64,000 nt of DNA from Sinohyriopsis cumingii (lineage: Eukaryota > Mollusca > Bivalvia > Unionida > Unionidae), in the NCBI GenBank assembly GCA_028554795.2, contig CM068828.1, forward strand, positions 19,181,936 to 19,245,935. Reading direction: 5' to 3'. A program made the position numbers and the translations under genes. Below are positions 10,297 through 20,515 of the stretch, in pieces (position 1 is the first letter of the stretch; each line of letters begins with the position of its first letter). A model generated the notes under the pieces. The model was not told the DNA's origin and did not search any database. It worked only from the letters and a program-made list of their open reading frames with translations.

Positions 10297-11421
10297 TCAC
10301 TTCTTTTTATAGTCGATGACTTGAGAAGCGTTGATCCAAGAATTAAAACTGGGAGGATATCCTTTCCAACGTTCTTTGACTTCTTTGACACATCGTTTTC
10401 CCACTTTTCGGTTCTTCGTTCGAGATTGATTTTGATTTCGTACACTTCGTCTTCATTTTTTGGTCACGGGTTATAATTCGGGCAGGTAAAACGTTCCTTT
10501 TTAACACTTCCCCGTTCATGTCTTCCAATTTATAGCCAGCATGATGACGGCCACGGACTCGTCCAGTGACACCAAACAATTCGGTGGTCCAGTTGGGTAA
10601 GTAACCTTTGTAGAAAGTGCGTTTGGTTTTGCCAATGCGCACCCAATCTATTGCTGCCAACACTCCACTTTTCTTGGAGATAGCCACCGTCGGGGACGTA
10701 CCACACAGACGATCAATACCAGTCACTTCGTTATCGGGAGTCGCTTCGGGGGGGGGGGGGGGGGGCACATCCAATGCTCCGATGGTAAAATTGGTTGTAC
10801 GCTTGGACCAAGTCCGGTAAGATGTCGATGTACTTGAGTGTGTTGATAAAATATTTCCACATGCGCTCTTTCAAGGTGAGTTGAAAACGTTCCACTGATC
10901 TGGCTATGGTTTCGGGATTCTCGGTGGTGAAAAAATGAAAGTTACGTTATTTTAAATTCTGTTTGGAAAGCTTGGTTCAGAAATTCGGTGCCTTTGTCGG
11001 TTTGCCATCGAAGAGGATGACGACCACTTTGTTGCAACACTAGATGTAAGGCTCGTACTAACTCACTACTCGATTTGGAAGTCAATGGCACGATCCAGGC
11101 AAATTTGGAAAAGACCTCAATGACACAAGACAAATATTTGTAACTACGATAGTAGGTGGCCGTATGGGAGACATCGGCTAAATCTGCTTGCCATTGGTGA
11201 TTGATGCCCTTCATTCGGGTGCGACTTCGTCGAATGGGTTTGTGTAAAGTGTATGTGGCTTGTTCTTGTAACCATCGTTGCACTTGAGGTAAACGGAGAC
11301 TTTTCAGACGGGTTTTGGCAGCACGATAACATTGCTGAACTCCTCCGTATTCCGCAGGATGGGCTTGATCGTAGTAAATGTTGGTTAACACCTTCTCTAA
11401 TTGTGTTAATAAGTCACCCAC
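10297..11421 (-). pseudogene. Integrase with C-terminal chromodomain (element A)
   Basis: The DDE core is recognisable: first Asp in HQWQADLAD, second in WQTDKGTEF, and the Glu region in SVERFQLTLKERM after a frameshift near 10940. A second disruption lies in an 18-base G run around 10750, and another shift occurs before the C-terminus, which resembles a chromodomain (DEVYEI, then RWKGYPPSFNSW in another frame). Chromodomain integrases are typical of Polintons. The N-terminal 14 codons (EKVLTNIYYDQAHPA) match what is left of the integrase in element B at 26203. Confidence 0.85.
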
Positions 11422-12030
11422 TCTTCACTGATGCTACTCTTTTTTCGTTTGGTATTTTCTTTGATTGTAATGCTTTGCGTGTCAGGTGAACGATAGGTGT
11501 CGAGGAGGATGATGATCTCTGAACATGGGTAATCGGTTCTTGTTTCACTTCTGTATTAACCTTCCTTCTCTCTTATGTGGAAGAAGGGGTGACCATCATC
11601 TTTAAATCCATCCAATTCTGGTTGTAGGTAGTGTTGATAACTTGCGTACATTCGCTGTTGGTGTAGTTAACTTACGTCCTTTTTCTAGTGGAGTTTGAAA
11701 CTCTTCTTCTTTTTCTGTCTTGGTCACTGGGGTAGTGGTGGTGGTGGACTTTTCATCAGGGTCTTAAAATCTTTCAGAGTTGGTATAATTGTTTTATCTA
11801 AAGCTTTCTGGCGAAAAAAATTGCAGTCGTTGAAGCAGTTGACCGTACCTCTGCGATTTTTCTGTTTCGGACAAATCGTTGCGATCCATCAACGATTGCA
11901 ATTCGTGTTGCAACTGGGACATTTCGGTCAAATGAGGATTGGGAGCTAAATGCGGAGTCCGTTGTTATTGCCAAAGATAAAATTCCTTCCATCGTTTGTA
12001 AGGCACTAAAGTCAGTTTTCGTCCTTCCAT
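11410..12030 (-). pseudogene. Conserved Polinton late protein of unknown function (element A copy)
   Basis: Begins MEGRKLTLVPYKRW and continues through QLQHELQSLMDR, matching the element B protein at 25556. In-frame stops and frameshifts follow in the middle region, and the C-terminal part (TRKALQSKKIP) lies in another frame. Proteins with this type of start are frequent next to Polinton integrases; their role is not known to me. Confidence 0.7.
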
Positions 12031-12120
12031 CTGATTTTAATGGTCATGTCTGAGATCTTTTAATTCCAGAGGTCCCTTTCATCTTCATGGAAACATGGCT
12101 AAAAATACCTCTTTGCGTCG
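12031..12120. other. Internal deletion junction of element A
   Basis: Sequence matching the polymerase region of B near 17505 switches directly to sequence matching B near 25425-25550. About 7.9 kb of B sequence (7.4 kb without its MITE) is absent here: most of PolB, the BIR gene, the unknown block, ATPase, core protein and most of the pX-like gene. Confidence 0.7.
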
Positions 12121-13034
12121 AAACAACAGAGATCCACGCACTTCTTGAGGGTGTAATTTCAAGGTGACGCGTGGAGCCAAGATGTCTTGGAATGTTTGCA
12201 TTTCAGGAATGCCACAGGGTATGTCGTTGGATAGCCCAGCTTGCTGTAACAGGCGGTCTGCTTCACTTCGCTGTTTGGCTAAGTCCGATACTCAAATGTT
12301 CTCCCAGGCTCTTTTCCAATCTAGCGTGTCGTTTTTATCGGCATACATTCGTCCCACCAAGATGCCACGGGCTAAACACATCTTGTCTTGAGGATTGTTA
12401 ATTCGGAGAAAACTCCTTTTGGTGCTGCGACGGTTGTCTACCAATATCAGCGTTTTGCGTCCTGTCCCTTGGGTAAGAGACACGTGGGTAATGAACAGTG
12501 TCGCTTTTCCATCGATGATGTAAAACTTGTAGTTGGATTGTTGCACGTGTTTAATCTTGTCGATGACTTTGGAAGGTGTCAGTTCTGCCGGGCTGCTAAA
12601 TTCGAACCAAACGGGGGACTTCAAACTGTCGTGATGAATGGAAAGTCTCAAGCGATCGTCTTCTTTGACTTCACATTGCAATTTCAGTGTGGTTAACAAA
12701 GAATCCCACACCTCGGTGATGAAGCCCTCTGCTTTCTCCAACAGTACGTTGGACTTTAAATCTTTAAACGTCACCGTTTATGTGTAAGCTGTAGTTCTAA
12801 ATTTTCTAGAGGAGGGTTTTTCCGTCTCTTGAATGTGGTGGTACTTTTGAGGACTTAATGGTGTACTTTGGTTGGGTGTAGACTATCTAGGTTTGGATTC
12901 TGGCTCACTCATATCATCTTCAAAATCACTGGCATGAATATGAGCCAACACTTCTGCTACTGTGCGAGCGATAAATCACGTTTCTGTCTCTTACTTTATT
13001 CTCCTTTCTGCACGAAATGATGCGATCATTTCAT
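12095..13034 (-). pseudogene. polB: DNA polymerase B, N-terminal fragment (element A)
   Basis: Matches the start of the element B polymerase gene, for example KAEGFITEVWDSLLTTLK and EDDRLRLSIHHD, and continues through the position of the element B in-frame stop, where this copy has a glutamine codon. That shows the two adjoining open segments in B were once one gene. Several stops occur near its start and the gene ends at the deletion junction, before any exonuclease or polymerase motif. Confidence 0.75.
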
Positions 13035-13110
13035 CTTGACATCATAAAGTCAAATGACTACATTTTAAACGCCATTGTCCCCTATATCCATGTTAGACCA
13101 GTGTCTTCCC

Positions 13111-13121
13111 TATATAAAGGG
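13111..13121 (+). promoter_or_regulatory. TATA box of the element A zinc-knuckle gene
   Basis: TATATAAAGGG lies 60 bp upstream of the ATG at 13171. Element B has the related TATGTAAAAGGG at the equivalent site on its minus strand. Confidence 0.6.
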
Positions 13122-13170
13122 TCAGTGTCTTCCCTCTCAGTATTCATTTCACTCTCAAACCGACTAAACG

Positions 13171-13627
13171 ATGGAAGAGCCTTCACAGATCGAACTTCTG
13201 ATCAGAGCTTTGGGAGATGTCATAAGAAAGGTTTGTTAAGACACGCCGACGGACTGCTCCCCCTCCTTCTGAGAGCAAAGTCAAGATACTTACTTTATCT
13301 GTAAGAAGGGCATTGAGACACAGAGTGTCCAGATGGTCAAAAAGCAAGACAGGTGTCAGAAGAGACAAAAGTCAAGATACCTGTTATCATTGTCAAGAGA
13401 AAGGACATTGGTCTTCAGAATGCTCTAAAAACAACAGGAGCAAGAGAAAGAGAGGGGATCAGAACAGGAAGAAGAGGTAGTCTCCCAAAAGGAAGAACCC
13501 AGTCACGTCCAGAAAGAGAAAAATGAGAAGAAACGTAGACAAGGCGAAAGTGAGGAAGAAGAGGATGAAAAAGCTGTCAAAGTTAAGAAATTCAAAAATA
13601 CAGAGAGTAAACAAAGACACAGAATAA
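13171..13627 (+). pseudogene. CCHC zinc-knuckle protein, element A copy
   Basis: Starts MEEPSQIELLIRAL, like the element B protein from its inner methionine (16447). Two knuckle regions can be traced across frames, including one encoding CYHCQEKGHWSSEC around 13379-13420. Early stops and shifts destroy the frame. It lies on the opposite strand from the other element A genes, as in B. Confidence 0.7.
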
Positions 13628-13839
13628 GTCTATGAACTTTTTAAAGTGTTGTGTTGTGCTGTGAATTGAATTGTAAAATTTGTAACAGAATAGACCAGAC
13701 AGAAAATGTAAGTGTCTCTAAGTTTTGATTTTTTAGAATAAGGACCTGCACTCATGCATTCACACTCGTACATCATGGGGAAAAAAAGGGATTTTGAGTT
13801 TTAATTGATTTTGGCAAAATGAATTAGATCTCTTTGGGT
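13628..13839. other. Non-coding stretch between the zinc-knuckle and glutamine-rich genes of element A
   Basis: Corresponds to 15793-16006 of element B (ACTTTTTAAAGTG, TCACACTCGTAC and similar shared words). No gene seen. Confidence 0.5.
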
Positions 13840-13855
13840 AGCTCTGAAAAGGACC
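13840..13855 (-). terminator. Degenerate histone-type 3' stem-loop after the element A glutamine-rich gene
   Basis: On the minus strand reads GGTCCT-TTTC-AGAGCT with CCCAA before and ACCCAAAGAGA after. The stem has one mismatch and two wobble pairs. Its position relative to the gene matches the stem-loop after the homologous gene in element B. Confidence 0.5.
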
Positions 13856-13894
13856 GTTGGGTGTTGTGTTTTTTTTAAACAACAAACTCAGGAA

Positions 13895-14372
13895 TGGGAC
13901 GTAATCAGCTTTAACTGCCTTAGGGTGGGTATTTCAGGCGTAGTGACAGGGTTGGGTTGCTTGGCTCGGGAAGTTATTTTTCTCTTGGGTCGTATTAAAG
14001 AAGTATGATACATTTGTTTCAGACTCCTGAACTCTGCTAAAGTATCTAAGAGTACCGTCGCTGTTTAACAAAAATGTCACTGTCCTCCTTCTCTCGTAGA
14101 CCTTGTTTCTTCTCTGCTGCTTCTTATTCCTGTCGTTTAATTTTTGCCTCTTCTTCTTCTCGTTGTTGCTGTTGAAAGTGAAAAAATTGTTCTGCTTCTT
14201 TCTGCTGCTTTAAAAATTTCTCTAATTCTTCTTTCTGTCTCTGTTCAAAATCCTCGACGTGTGGTAAGGAAGGAGAAGGCGACGAAGGTGTTGGTACGGG
14301 AACAAATTCTTGCGCAGAAGAGAGAAAATCCACTGAATCCCAATTAAAATCCGTCTCTTCTGGAAGTAGGAC
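13895..14372 (-). pseudogene. Glutamine-rich coiled-coil protein, element A copy, cut by element B
   Basis: Homologous to the element B protein at 15158: shares FNWDSVDFL, EFVPVP, QRQKEELEKF and, after an in-frame stop at 14124, the stretch LAEFRSLKQMY. The 5' part is interrupted at 14372 by element B; a short possible continuation lies after 41104. Confidence 0.75.
14367..14372. other. Target-site duplication TAGGAC, left copy (element B)
   Basis: TAGGAC immediately precedes the element end AGTAGTGAAAGGGG and is repeated exactly at 41099-41104. Six-base target duplications are characteristic of Polintons. Confidence 0.9.
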
Positions 14373-14689
14373 AGTAGTGAAAGGGGACGATTCAGCCTGA
14401 ATGGGAATTAGCATTACAGACCACCCCCCCGGGACGGTTTAGCCTCAATGGAAATTTAACATGGAGAAAAATCGTGGGACTGTTGAGCCTCAAGAGGAAT
14501 TGAACATGGGAATATGGGACTGTATAGAGTCAAAGGAATTTAAACAGTGTGGGACTGTATAGCGTCAAGGGAAATTTAACATGGGATTTTTAAAAAAAAA
14601 AAATATAAAAATAAAAAAATGGGGTAGGCAATGGAAAGTCATTCTCTTTTCGAGACCTATGAGTGGCCCTGAAAAGGGCCTTTGGGTTT
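14373..14689. repeat. Element B left terminal inverted repeat (317 bp)
   Basis: Inverted copy of 40734-41098, differing by point changes and by lacking one internal unit of about 50 bp. It is built of sub-repeats containing GCCTCAA, GGAAATTTAACATGG and GGGACTGT, then a T/A-rich stretch, then the conserved stem-loop at 14665-14680. Confidence 0.92.
14665..14680 (-). terminator. Histone-type 3' stem-loop inside the left terminal repeat
   Basis: Minus-strand GGCCCT-TTTC-AGGGCC with CCCAAA before it and CGAAAAGAGAA after it, the inverted copy of the right-end signal at 40743. No minus-strand gene is seen upstream of it here, so at this end it is probably just part of the repeat. Confidence 0.7.
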
Positions 14690-15089
14690 ATGTTAATGTA
14701 TCCATTAACATAAGTGGCACCGCATTGGTCTTCTTCTTGTCCTTAGGCTGCGTCTCATTGTAGGACCGTAAATCAGCACTCTTTTGAGGCATCCTTGTCT
14801 TTCTACGTAGATCCTACGTATCCACAGACTGGTGTCTGTCCTGTGGACAACGGTCCACTTGGATCGGACATACATTAGCATGTCCGTCCTAAACATCATT
14901 GAAGACACAAGGGTGGATGACTCAACTGTGGTCCACATCTTGAGGCGACGAGAACAGGTGAATCAATGCAGTGAACTGCGCTTATTTATAGGTAGAGGAA
15001 GGATTGAAACGGATTGAGTTCATTCACCAATCCGAACACGCGTTACAAAATTCAGTCAGTCCGCATCCAATCCGAAGAGAACAGTCTGT
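14690..15089. other. Left subterminal non-coding region with several hairpins
   Basis: Directly inside the terminal repeat is a perfect 11-bp stem (TTATGTTAATG, loop TATC, CATTAACATAA, about 14688-14713). Further short inverted words follow (CTACGTAG, GGACAT...ATGTCC near 14866-14886). No gene is supported; the region may contain replication or promoter signals. Confidence 0.45.
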
Positions 15090-15113
15090 GACGTCACGTG
15101 GTCTATATAGATT
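15088..15113 (+). promoter_or_regulatory. Promoter of the glutamine-rich gene: CRE-like and E-box words plus TATATA
   Basis: TGACGTCACGTGG contains a CRE palindrome (TGACGTCA) overlapping an E-box (CACGTG), followed by TATATAG about 50 bp before the ATG at 15158. The spacing fits the other TATA-ATG distances in this element. Confidence 0.6.
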
Positions 15114-15157
15114 CGCTAGCGCCTGTGTGCAGTCAATCTATGCGACAGTGATTCAAC

Positions 15158-15727
15158 ATGACGGAAACTCAGAAAACGATTCATTGGGGTGCACCAGCAG
15201 TGGAGACCGCCCAAGGGAACCCGGACTTACTTTCAGAAGAGGTAAATTGGGATTTTGTGGATTTTCTTACCTCGCAAGAATTTGTTCCGGAACCTTCGTC
15301 ACCTTCTTCATTACCGCAAGTGGAGAATTTTAGACAGAGACAGAAAGAAGAATTGGAGAAATTTATACAACGACAAAAGGAAGCGGAACAAGCTTTTCTC
15401 CTACAGCAACAGCAGCAAGAAGAAGAGGTAAGAAAACAACAACAAGAAGAAGTAGCAGCAAAGAAACAAGAGGGTGAAAATCAAACGGTCACGGTACTGT
15501 TGGACATTTTAGCGGAGTTAAGAAGTCTGAAACAAATGTATCAGACTTCTTTATTACGACCGAAGAGAATACGACCTTCCCGAGCTAAACACGTCAACCC
15601 TGTGACTAAGCCTACCGTACCACCCTTAGTGATTTCAACCAAATCATCATCATCATCAACAGTACGCAGTCCAGAAGTAGGCCTCGGCCGTGGCAAAAGC
15701 TTAAGACAGTTAAAGTTGATTGCTTAA
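15158..15727 (+). CDS. Glutamine-rich coiled-coil protein (first element B gene)
   Basis: 189 residues, intact. Acidic/aromatic N-terminal segment with NWDFVDFL, a Pro/Ser linker, then a long heptad-like Glu/Gln/Lys helix (about residues 58-110) with Gln runs, a second helix (ILAELRSLKQMYQTS) and a basic Ser/Thr/Pro tail. It is homologous to the interrupted element A gene. No known family is recognised; a structural or DNA-associated protein is possible. The gene has its own TATA promoter and ends 27 bp before a histone-type stem-loop, so its mRNA may be non-polyadenylated. Confidence 0.7.
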   Translation: MTETQKTIHWGAPAVETAQGNPDLLSEEVNWDFVDFLTSQEFVPEPSSPSSLPQVENFRQRQKEELEKFIQRQKEAEQAFLLQQQQQEEEVRKQQQEEVAAKKQEGENQTVTVLLDILAELRSLKQMYQTSLLRPKRIRPSRAKHVNPVTKPTVPPLVISTKSSSSSTVRSPEVGLGRGKSLRQLKLIA

Positions 15728-15754
15728 ACTCACCCCTACACCAAAAAAACCAAA

Positions 15755-15770
15755 GCCCCTTTTCAGGGCC
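15755..15770 (+). terminator. Histone-type 3'-end signal after the glutamine-rich gene
   Basis: GCCCCT-TTTC-AGGGCC: six-base stem with one mismatch and a TTTC loop. CCAAA precedes and ACCCA follows, both as in animal histone mRNAs, and GAAAAGAAA at 15784-15792 resembles the histone downstream element at the expected distance. Confidence 0.72.
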
Positions 15771-15792
15771 ACCCACGTCTCTCGAAAAGAAA

Positions 15793-16006
15793 TACAATTT
15801 TAATGGCCAATAACTCAAAAAAAATCCCATTTTACCCCTATAGTACGTGTATATGAGTGCGTGAGTGTACGTTCTTATTTTAAAATCAAAACTCAAAGAC
15901 ACTTACCTTATATAATTAATGTATTCTTTTATCCATAGTTACAATTCAATTCACAATTCACAACAGAGCACTTTAAAAAGTTCATAAACTTATTCTGTCT
16001 CATTGT
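15793..16006. other. Non-coding region between convergent genes
   Basis: Lies between the 3' ends of the glutamine-rich gene and the minus-strand zinc-knuckle gene. AT-rich with no ORF; conserved in part in element A. Confidence 0.5.
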
Positions 16007-16447
16007 TTACAGTTTTTTAAATTTCTTCACCCTCACAGGCTTTTCCTCTTCTTCGTCCTCACTTTCTTCCCTTCTTCTTTTCTTCTCCTGTTTCTTTTTC
16101 TTTACCTGGCTGCTTTCTTCGTCTGAAGAATCCCTCTCTTCCTCTGAAGAATCCCTCTTTTCTTCTGACTCCTCTTCTTTCTTTTTTCGGCAATCTGGTG
16201 ACCAATGTCCTTTTTCTTGACAATAATAACAGGTATCTTGACTTTTGTCTTTTCTAGCCCCTTTTTTTCTTTTTTGATGGTCTGGACACTCTGAAGACCA
16301 ATGCCCTTTCTTCTGACAGATATAGCAAATATCTTGACTTTTATCTCGAAAGGAAGGAGAGTAGTCCATCGGCTGGTCTGAAGAGAATTTTCTAATGACC
16401 CCTCGCAAAGCTCTGATGAAACGTTCTATCTGGGTAGTCTCTTCCAT
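16007..16447 (-). CDS. Double CCHC zinc-knuckle protein (element B)
   Basis: From the methionine at 16447 (MEETTQIERFIRAL), chosen because element A starts at the same residue and upstream codons are not conserved. Two zinc knuckles, CYICQKKGHWSSEC and CYYCQEKGHWSPDC, are separated by a basic linker; the C-terminal third is a strongly charged Glu/Ser/Lys tail ending in KKFKK. CCHC knuckles bind single-stranded nucleic acid, as in retroviral nucleocapsid. It is the only minus-strand gene of element B and shares a bidirectional promoter region with PolB. Function in the element is unknown. Confidence 0.8.
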   Translation of the reverse strand: MEETTQIERFIRALRGVIRKFSSDQPMDYSPSFRDKSQDICYICQKKGHWSSECPDHQKRKKGARKDKSQDTCYYCQEKGHWSPDCRKKKEEESEEKRDSSEEERDSSDEESSQVKKKKQEKKRRREESEDEEEEKPVRVKKFKKL

Positions 16448-16498
16448 CGTTGTGCTCGGTTTGAGAGTGAAATGAATAGTGAAAGGACAAGACACACA

Positions 16499-16533
16499 CC
16501 CTTTTACATACGCTGGTCTGCCATGACTATAAA
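16499..16533. promoter_or_regulatory. Bidirectional promoter with two TATA boxes
   Basis: Minus strand TATGTAAAAGGG (16499-16510) lies about 55 bp before the zinc-knuckle ATG; plus strand TATAAA (16528-16533) lies 54 bp before the PolB ATG. Confidence 0.55.
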
Positions 16534-16581
16534 TTAGTTTATGGTGTTTAAACTTGAGTCATTTGACGTTTTGCACTCAAG

Positions 16582-19500
16582 ATGAAACGATCCAATTCAT
16601 TCGAGAAGAAAGAAGAAGAAGAAAGTAAGAGGCAGAAACGTGATCTATCGCCTTGTACCAGAGCTGAAGTCTTGGCACAAATTCATGCCAGTGATTTTGA
16701 AGAGGACATGAGTGAACCAGAATCCAAACCCTCTAAACAAAGTCCGCCACCCTTAGTCAACCCTGAAAAGTACTATTCCATTCGAGAGACGGAAAAGCGC
16801 TCCTCTAGAAAATTTAGAACCACGGCTTACAAATACACAGTGAAGTTTAAAGATTTCAAGGCTGAAGTACCGTTAGAGAAAGCAGAAGGGTTCATCACTG
16901 GGGTTTGGGATTCTTTGCTCACCGCACTCAAGCGACAATGTCAGCCCAAAGAAGACGATCGCTTGAGACTTTCCATACAACACGACGGTTTGAAATCCCC
17001 TGTTTGGATCGAGTTTAGCACCCCTGCAGAATTGACCGCTTCCAAAGTCATGGACAAGATTCAACACGTGCAACAATCTAATGATCAGTTTGACATCACT
17101 GATGGAAAAGCCACACTGGACATGACCCACGTCTCTCCTCCTCAAGGGACCGGACAACGCAATAAGGTGTTACTGGTGAACGACCTTCGCAGCACCAAAA
17201 AGAGTCTCGTCCAAATTCACAGTTTTTAAGACCAGATGTGTTTAGTCCGAGCCATCGTGGTGGGACGAACCTATGCCAACAAGAACGACACGACAGAATG
17301 GAAAAGAGCCTGGAAAACTATTCGACAATCGGACCGAGCCAAACAACGAAACGAAGCAGAACTCCTGTTGCCACAAGCCGGCCTGTCCAAAGACACACCC
17401 TGTGGCATTCCTGAAATGCAAAAATTGCAAGATGTCCTAGCTCCACGATACACCTTGAAAGTGCACCCTCAAGAAGTGCGCGGACCTCTGTTGTTTCGAG
17501 GGAAAGACTTTAAGGACGGAAAATACATTCATGTCTATTATCACGATGACCATTTCGATAACATTACCAGTATCACTGCATTCCTGGGATATGGTTATTA
17601 CTGTGAGAAATGTGACCATGGTTATAATAATCGAGAGCAACACAAACATTGCGGATTGAAATGCTCAGATGTTTGGCCTCTCCACCCTGTCTGAGCGAAG
17701 GACCAGTGCCTTGTTCAACTTGTCTGCGCGCGTTTGTCAGCCCTACCTGTTACCAACAACGTTTGAAGACGCAAGGTTCACAGCAGAAATGTGCTTGTCA
17801 ACTGCTGAGATTGTGCCCTACATGTGGACAAGGCCTACGTACCAATAATGCCAAGACACACGTATGTTCAGGAAAGAAAAAATGTCACATTTGTCACCAC
17901 ATCGTGGACTTGGAACACCAATGCTACGTGCAAAAATACCAACCCCCACCAGAGAAAGAGGACGGTCACAAGCAGAAAGGCAATTTCATCTTTTTTGATT
18001 TCGAATGCATGCAAGAGACCGGCATTCACATTCCTAATTTCTGCGTGGCTCATCGAGCGTGCGAGAAGTGCATTCAAGAACCTATCTTCAGTCATTCCCT
18101 CACTGCAGCAAGATTCCCGGAGGGCGTAAAAAAATCTTTCGAGGACCGAACACGTTAGCCGATTTTGCCAAATGGGTCTTAGACCCCATCGACACGACGT
18201 GGAGCCAAGAGGACATCGAACGTTACGGAGATTGTCATCGTCATGCCACAGTGATGGCTCACAATTTCTCCGGATACGATGGACAGTTTCTTTTGAGATA
18301 CTATACGGAACAAGGCACGGAGCGTCCTAAAGTCACTTTGAACGGAGCTAAAATCATTTTCATGCAAGTGGGACAAGTGCAGTTTAAAGATTCGATGAGC
18401 TATTTGGCCATGCCTTTGAGCCGAATGCCTAAAACGTTTGGAATGACACAAATGGCTAAAGGGTACTTTCCACACTTTTTCAATACGGAAGCCAATCAAC
18501 ACGCCGTTCTACCCCATTTACATGAGGCTCACTATTACGACCCCGACAACATGCGTACCGAACAACGAGAAGCTTTCTACGCTTGGTGCCAGGCTCACAC
18601 CTCCGACCCTTTCGACTTTCAGGAAGAAATGCTAAAGTATTGTCGTTCCGACGTGGACATTTTACGGCGTTGCTGTGGAAAATTTCGAGAACTGTTCATG
18701 GAACACGGAGGGGTCGATCCTTTGAAAGAAGCTTGCACCATTGCCAAAGCGTGTTCCTTAGTGTACCGGCAACAATTCATGCCTGAAAACACCGTAGCTG
18801 TCATCAGTCCTCAAACGACCCACTATGTCAAACGTCAATACTGGGTCAAAGCCTTACGCTGGTTACATTACTTGTGCGACAAGGAAGACAAGTGGATTCA
18901 GCATGCACGCAACGGAGGGGGCGAAAAGACCATCGGAACGCATTCGGTCGATGGCTGGGACTTAGAAAACCCCAAGATCGTGTACGAGTTTAACGGTTGC
19001 TTATTTCACGGATGTCCCGTCTGTTACCCTGACCGTGGCACTAAAAATCAGTTTTTACAACGAACCATGGAAGACTTGTACCAGGCCACTTGTCAGCGAC
19101 GCCTACAGTTAGAACAGGAAGGATACCAAGTGGTGGAAATGTGGGAACACGAATACGATCACCGTTTGAAAACCGATCCCGAATTTAAACGCCTCGTGGA
19201 AAGTTACCAGTTCATGGACCCGCTGAACCCGAGGGATAGTTTGTACGGAGGAAGGACCAATGCCACCTGTTTGCTGTACCAAGCCGACGAAGAGAAAGGA
19301 GAAGAAATCAAATACTTGGACGTGTGTTCGCTGTATCCCTACGTGTGCAAATATTGTCACTTTCCTATAGGGCACCCGCAATTGCTGACGGAACACATCG
19401 ACCTGAAAAACATTCGACAATACGAAGGTCTGATCAAGTGTAAAGTTTTGCCGCCCACGGACTTGTACCATCCCGTGTTACTTCACCATTGCCAAGGCAA

Positions 19501-20470
19501 ACTAATGTTTCCTTTGTGTCGTACTTGTGCCGAAACGTGCAACCAAGACCAGCCTTGCCATCACACCCAGGAAGAACGAGCCTTGACGGGGACGTGGGTC
19601 GGCGTGGAATTGTTCAAAGCTCTGGACACGGGATACCAACTGTTAGAAGTGTACGAAATTTGTCACTTTCCCAAGACACAACAATACCACAAGGGTGACC
19701 CCACGCAGAAAGGCATTTTCGCCGACTACGTGGATGCCTTTTTGAAACTGAAGCAAGAAGCCAGCGGCTATCCTTCCTGGTGTCACACTCCCGAAGACCA
19801 AATACAATTCAAAGAGAAATACTATGAACAAGAAGGCATCTCTTTAGACCACATCGAGAAAAACGAAGGCAGGCGATCGTTTGCCAAAGTGATGTTAAAT
19901 TGCTTGTGGGGTAAAATGGCACAACAACCGTGTTTACCCAAGACGGAATATTTGACCGAACCTTCCCGCTACTTCCAGATGATTCACGACAAAACCAAAT
20001 ACATGAAACACGTGGACGTCGTTCGTGAGGATTTGATCTTGGTCAATTACGAAGAAGATCTGGACTTTGTACAAGACGACCCTTTTGGAAATGTCATCAT
20101 TGCGGCTTACGTGACAGCCCATGCTCGCTTAAAATTGTACGAAGCTTTAGAACTGTTAGGGAAACGCGTCCTGTACTTTGACACGGACAGTTGCATTTAC
20201 ATCCATCACCCGAGTCAACAGCACCCTGACATCGAAGGAGACCGTTTAGGAGCCTGGACAGACGAGCATCCCGACGACAAGATTCTAAGTTTCGTCAGTG
20301 GTGGTCCCAAAAATTACGGCTACGAATACCGGGACCCACAAGGAGAAGTGCACACGACGTGCAAAGTGAAAGGACTGACTCTGAATTATCGTACCAGTCG
20401 TGTGGTCAACTTTGGGGTATTGAAAGAAGCCTTGCGTCGGTATTGGTCTGTATATAAAAAGGAACCCTAG
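16582..20470 (+). pseudogene. polB: Protein-primed-type DNA polymerase B of element B, three breaks
   Basis: Motifs in order: Exo I FIFFDFEC (about 17987-18010), Exo II AHNFSGYDGQF (about 18256), Exo III YCRSDVDIL (about 18636), motif A DVCSLYP (19319-19339), motif B KVMLNCLWGK (about 19888), motif C DTDS (20180-20191). Several CxxC pairs precede Exo I. Breaks: an in-frame stop at 17227-17229, where element A has a glutamine codon; a frameshift near 17660-17675; a frameshift near 18115-18125. From about 18130 to the stop at 20468 the frame is intact and holds the whole polymerase domain. The family replicates linear elements from a terminal protein. Introns at the shifts cannot be excluded but no clear splice sites were seen. 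Confidence 0.9.
20451..20462 (+). promoter_or_regulatory. TATA box of the BIR gene
   Basis: TATATAAAAAGG lies inside the last codons of PolB, 65 bp before the next ATG. Confidence 0.6.
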
Positions 20471-20515
20471 GCAAGATCGATAGTTCATTGGGACTACCAA
20501 GACCGAGCGAGCAAG

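Noticed and set aside
14705-15333. ORFs in the left subterminal region (14705-14938 minus, 14832-15017 plus, 15004-15333 plus)
   Set aside because: They overlap each other, the promoter and the true first gene, and show no protein features.
17229-18130. Introns in the polymerase gene
   Set aside because: The stop at 17227 is a simple codon change relative to element A, and the two shifts lack convincing GT...AG pairs with extra sequence; indels are simpler. Not fully excluded.
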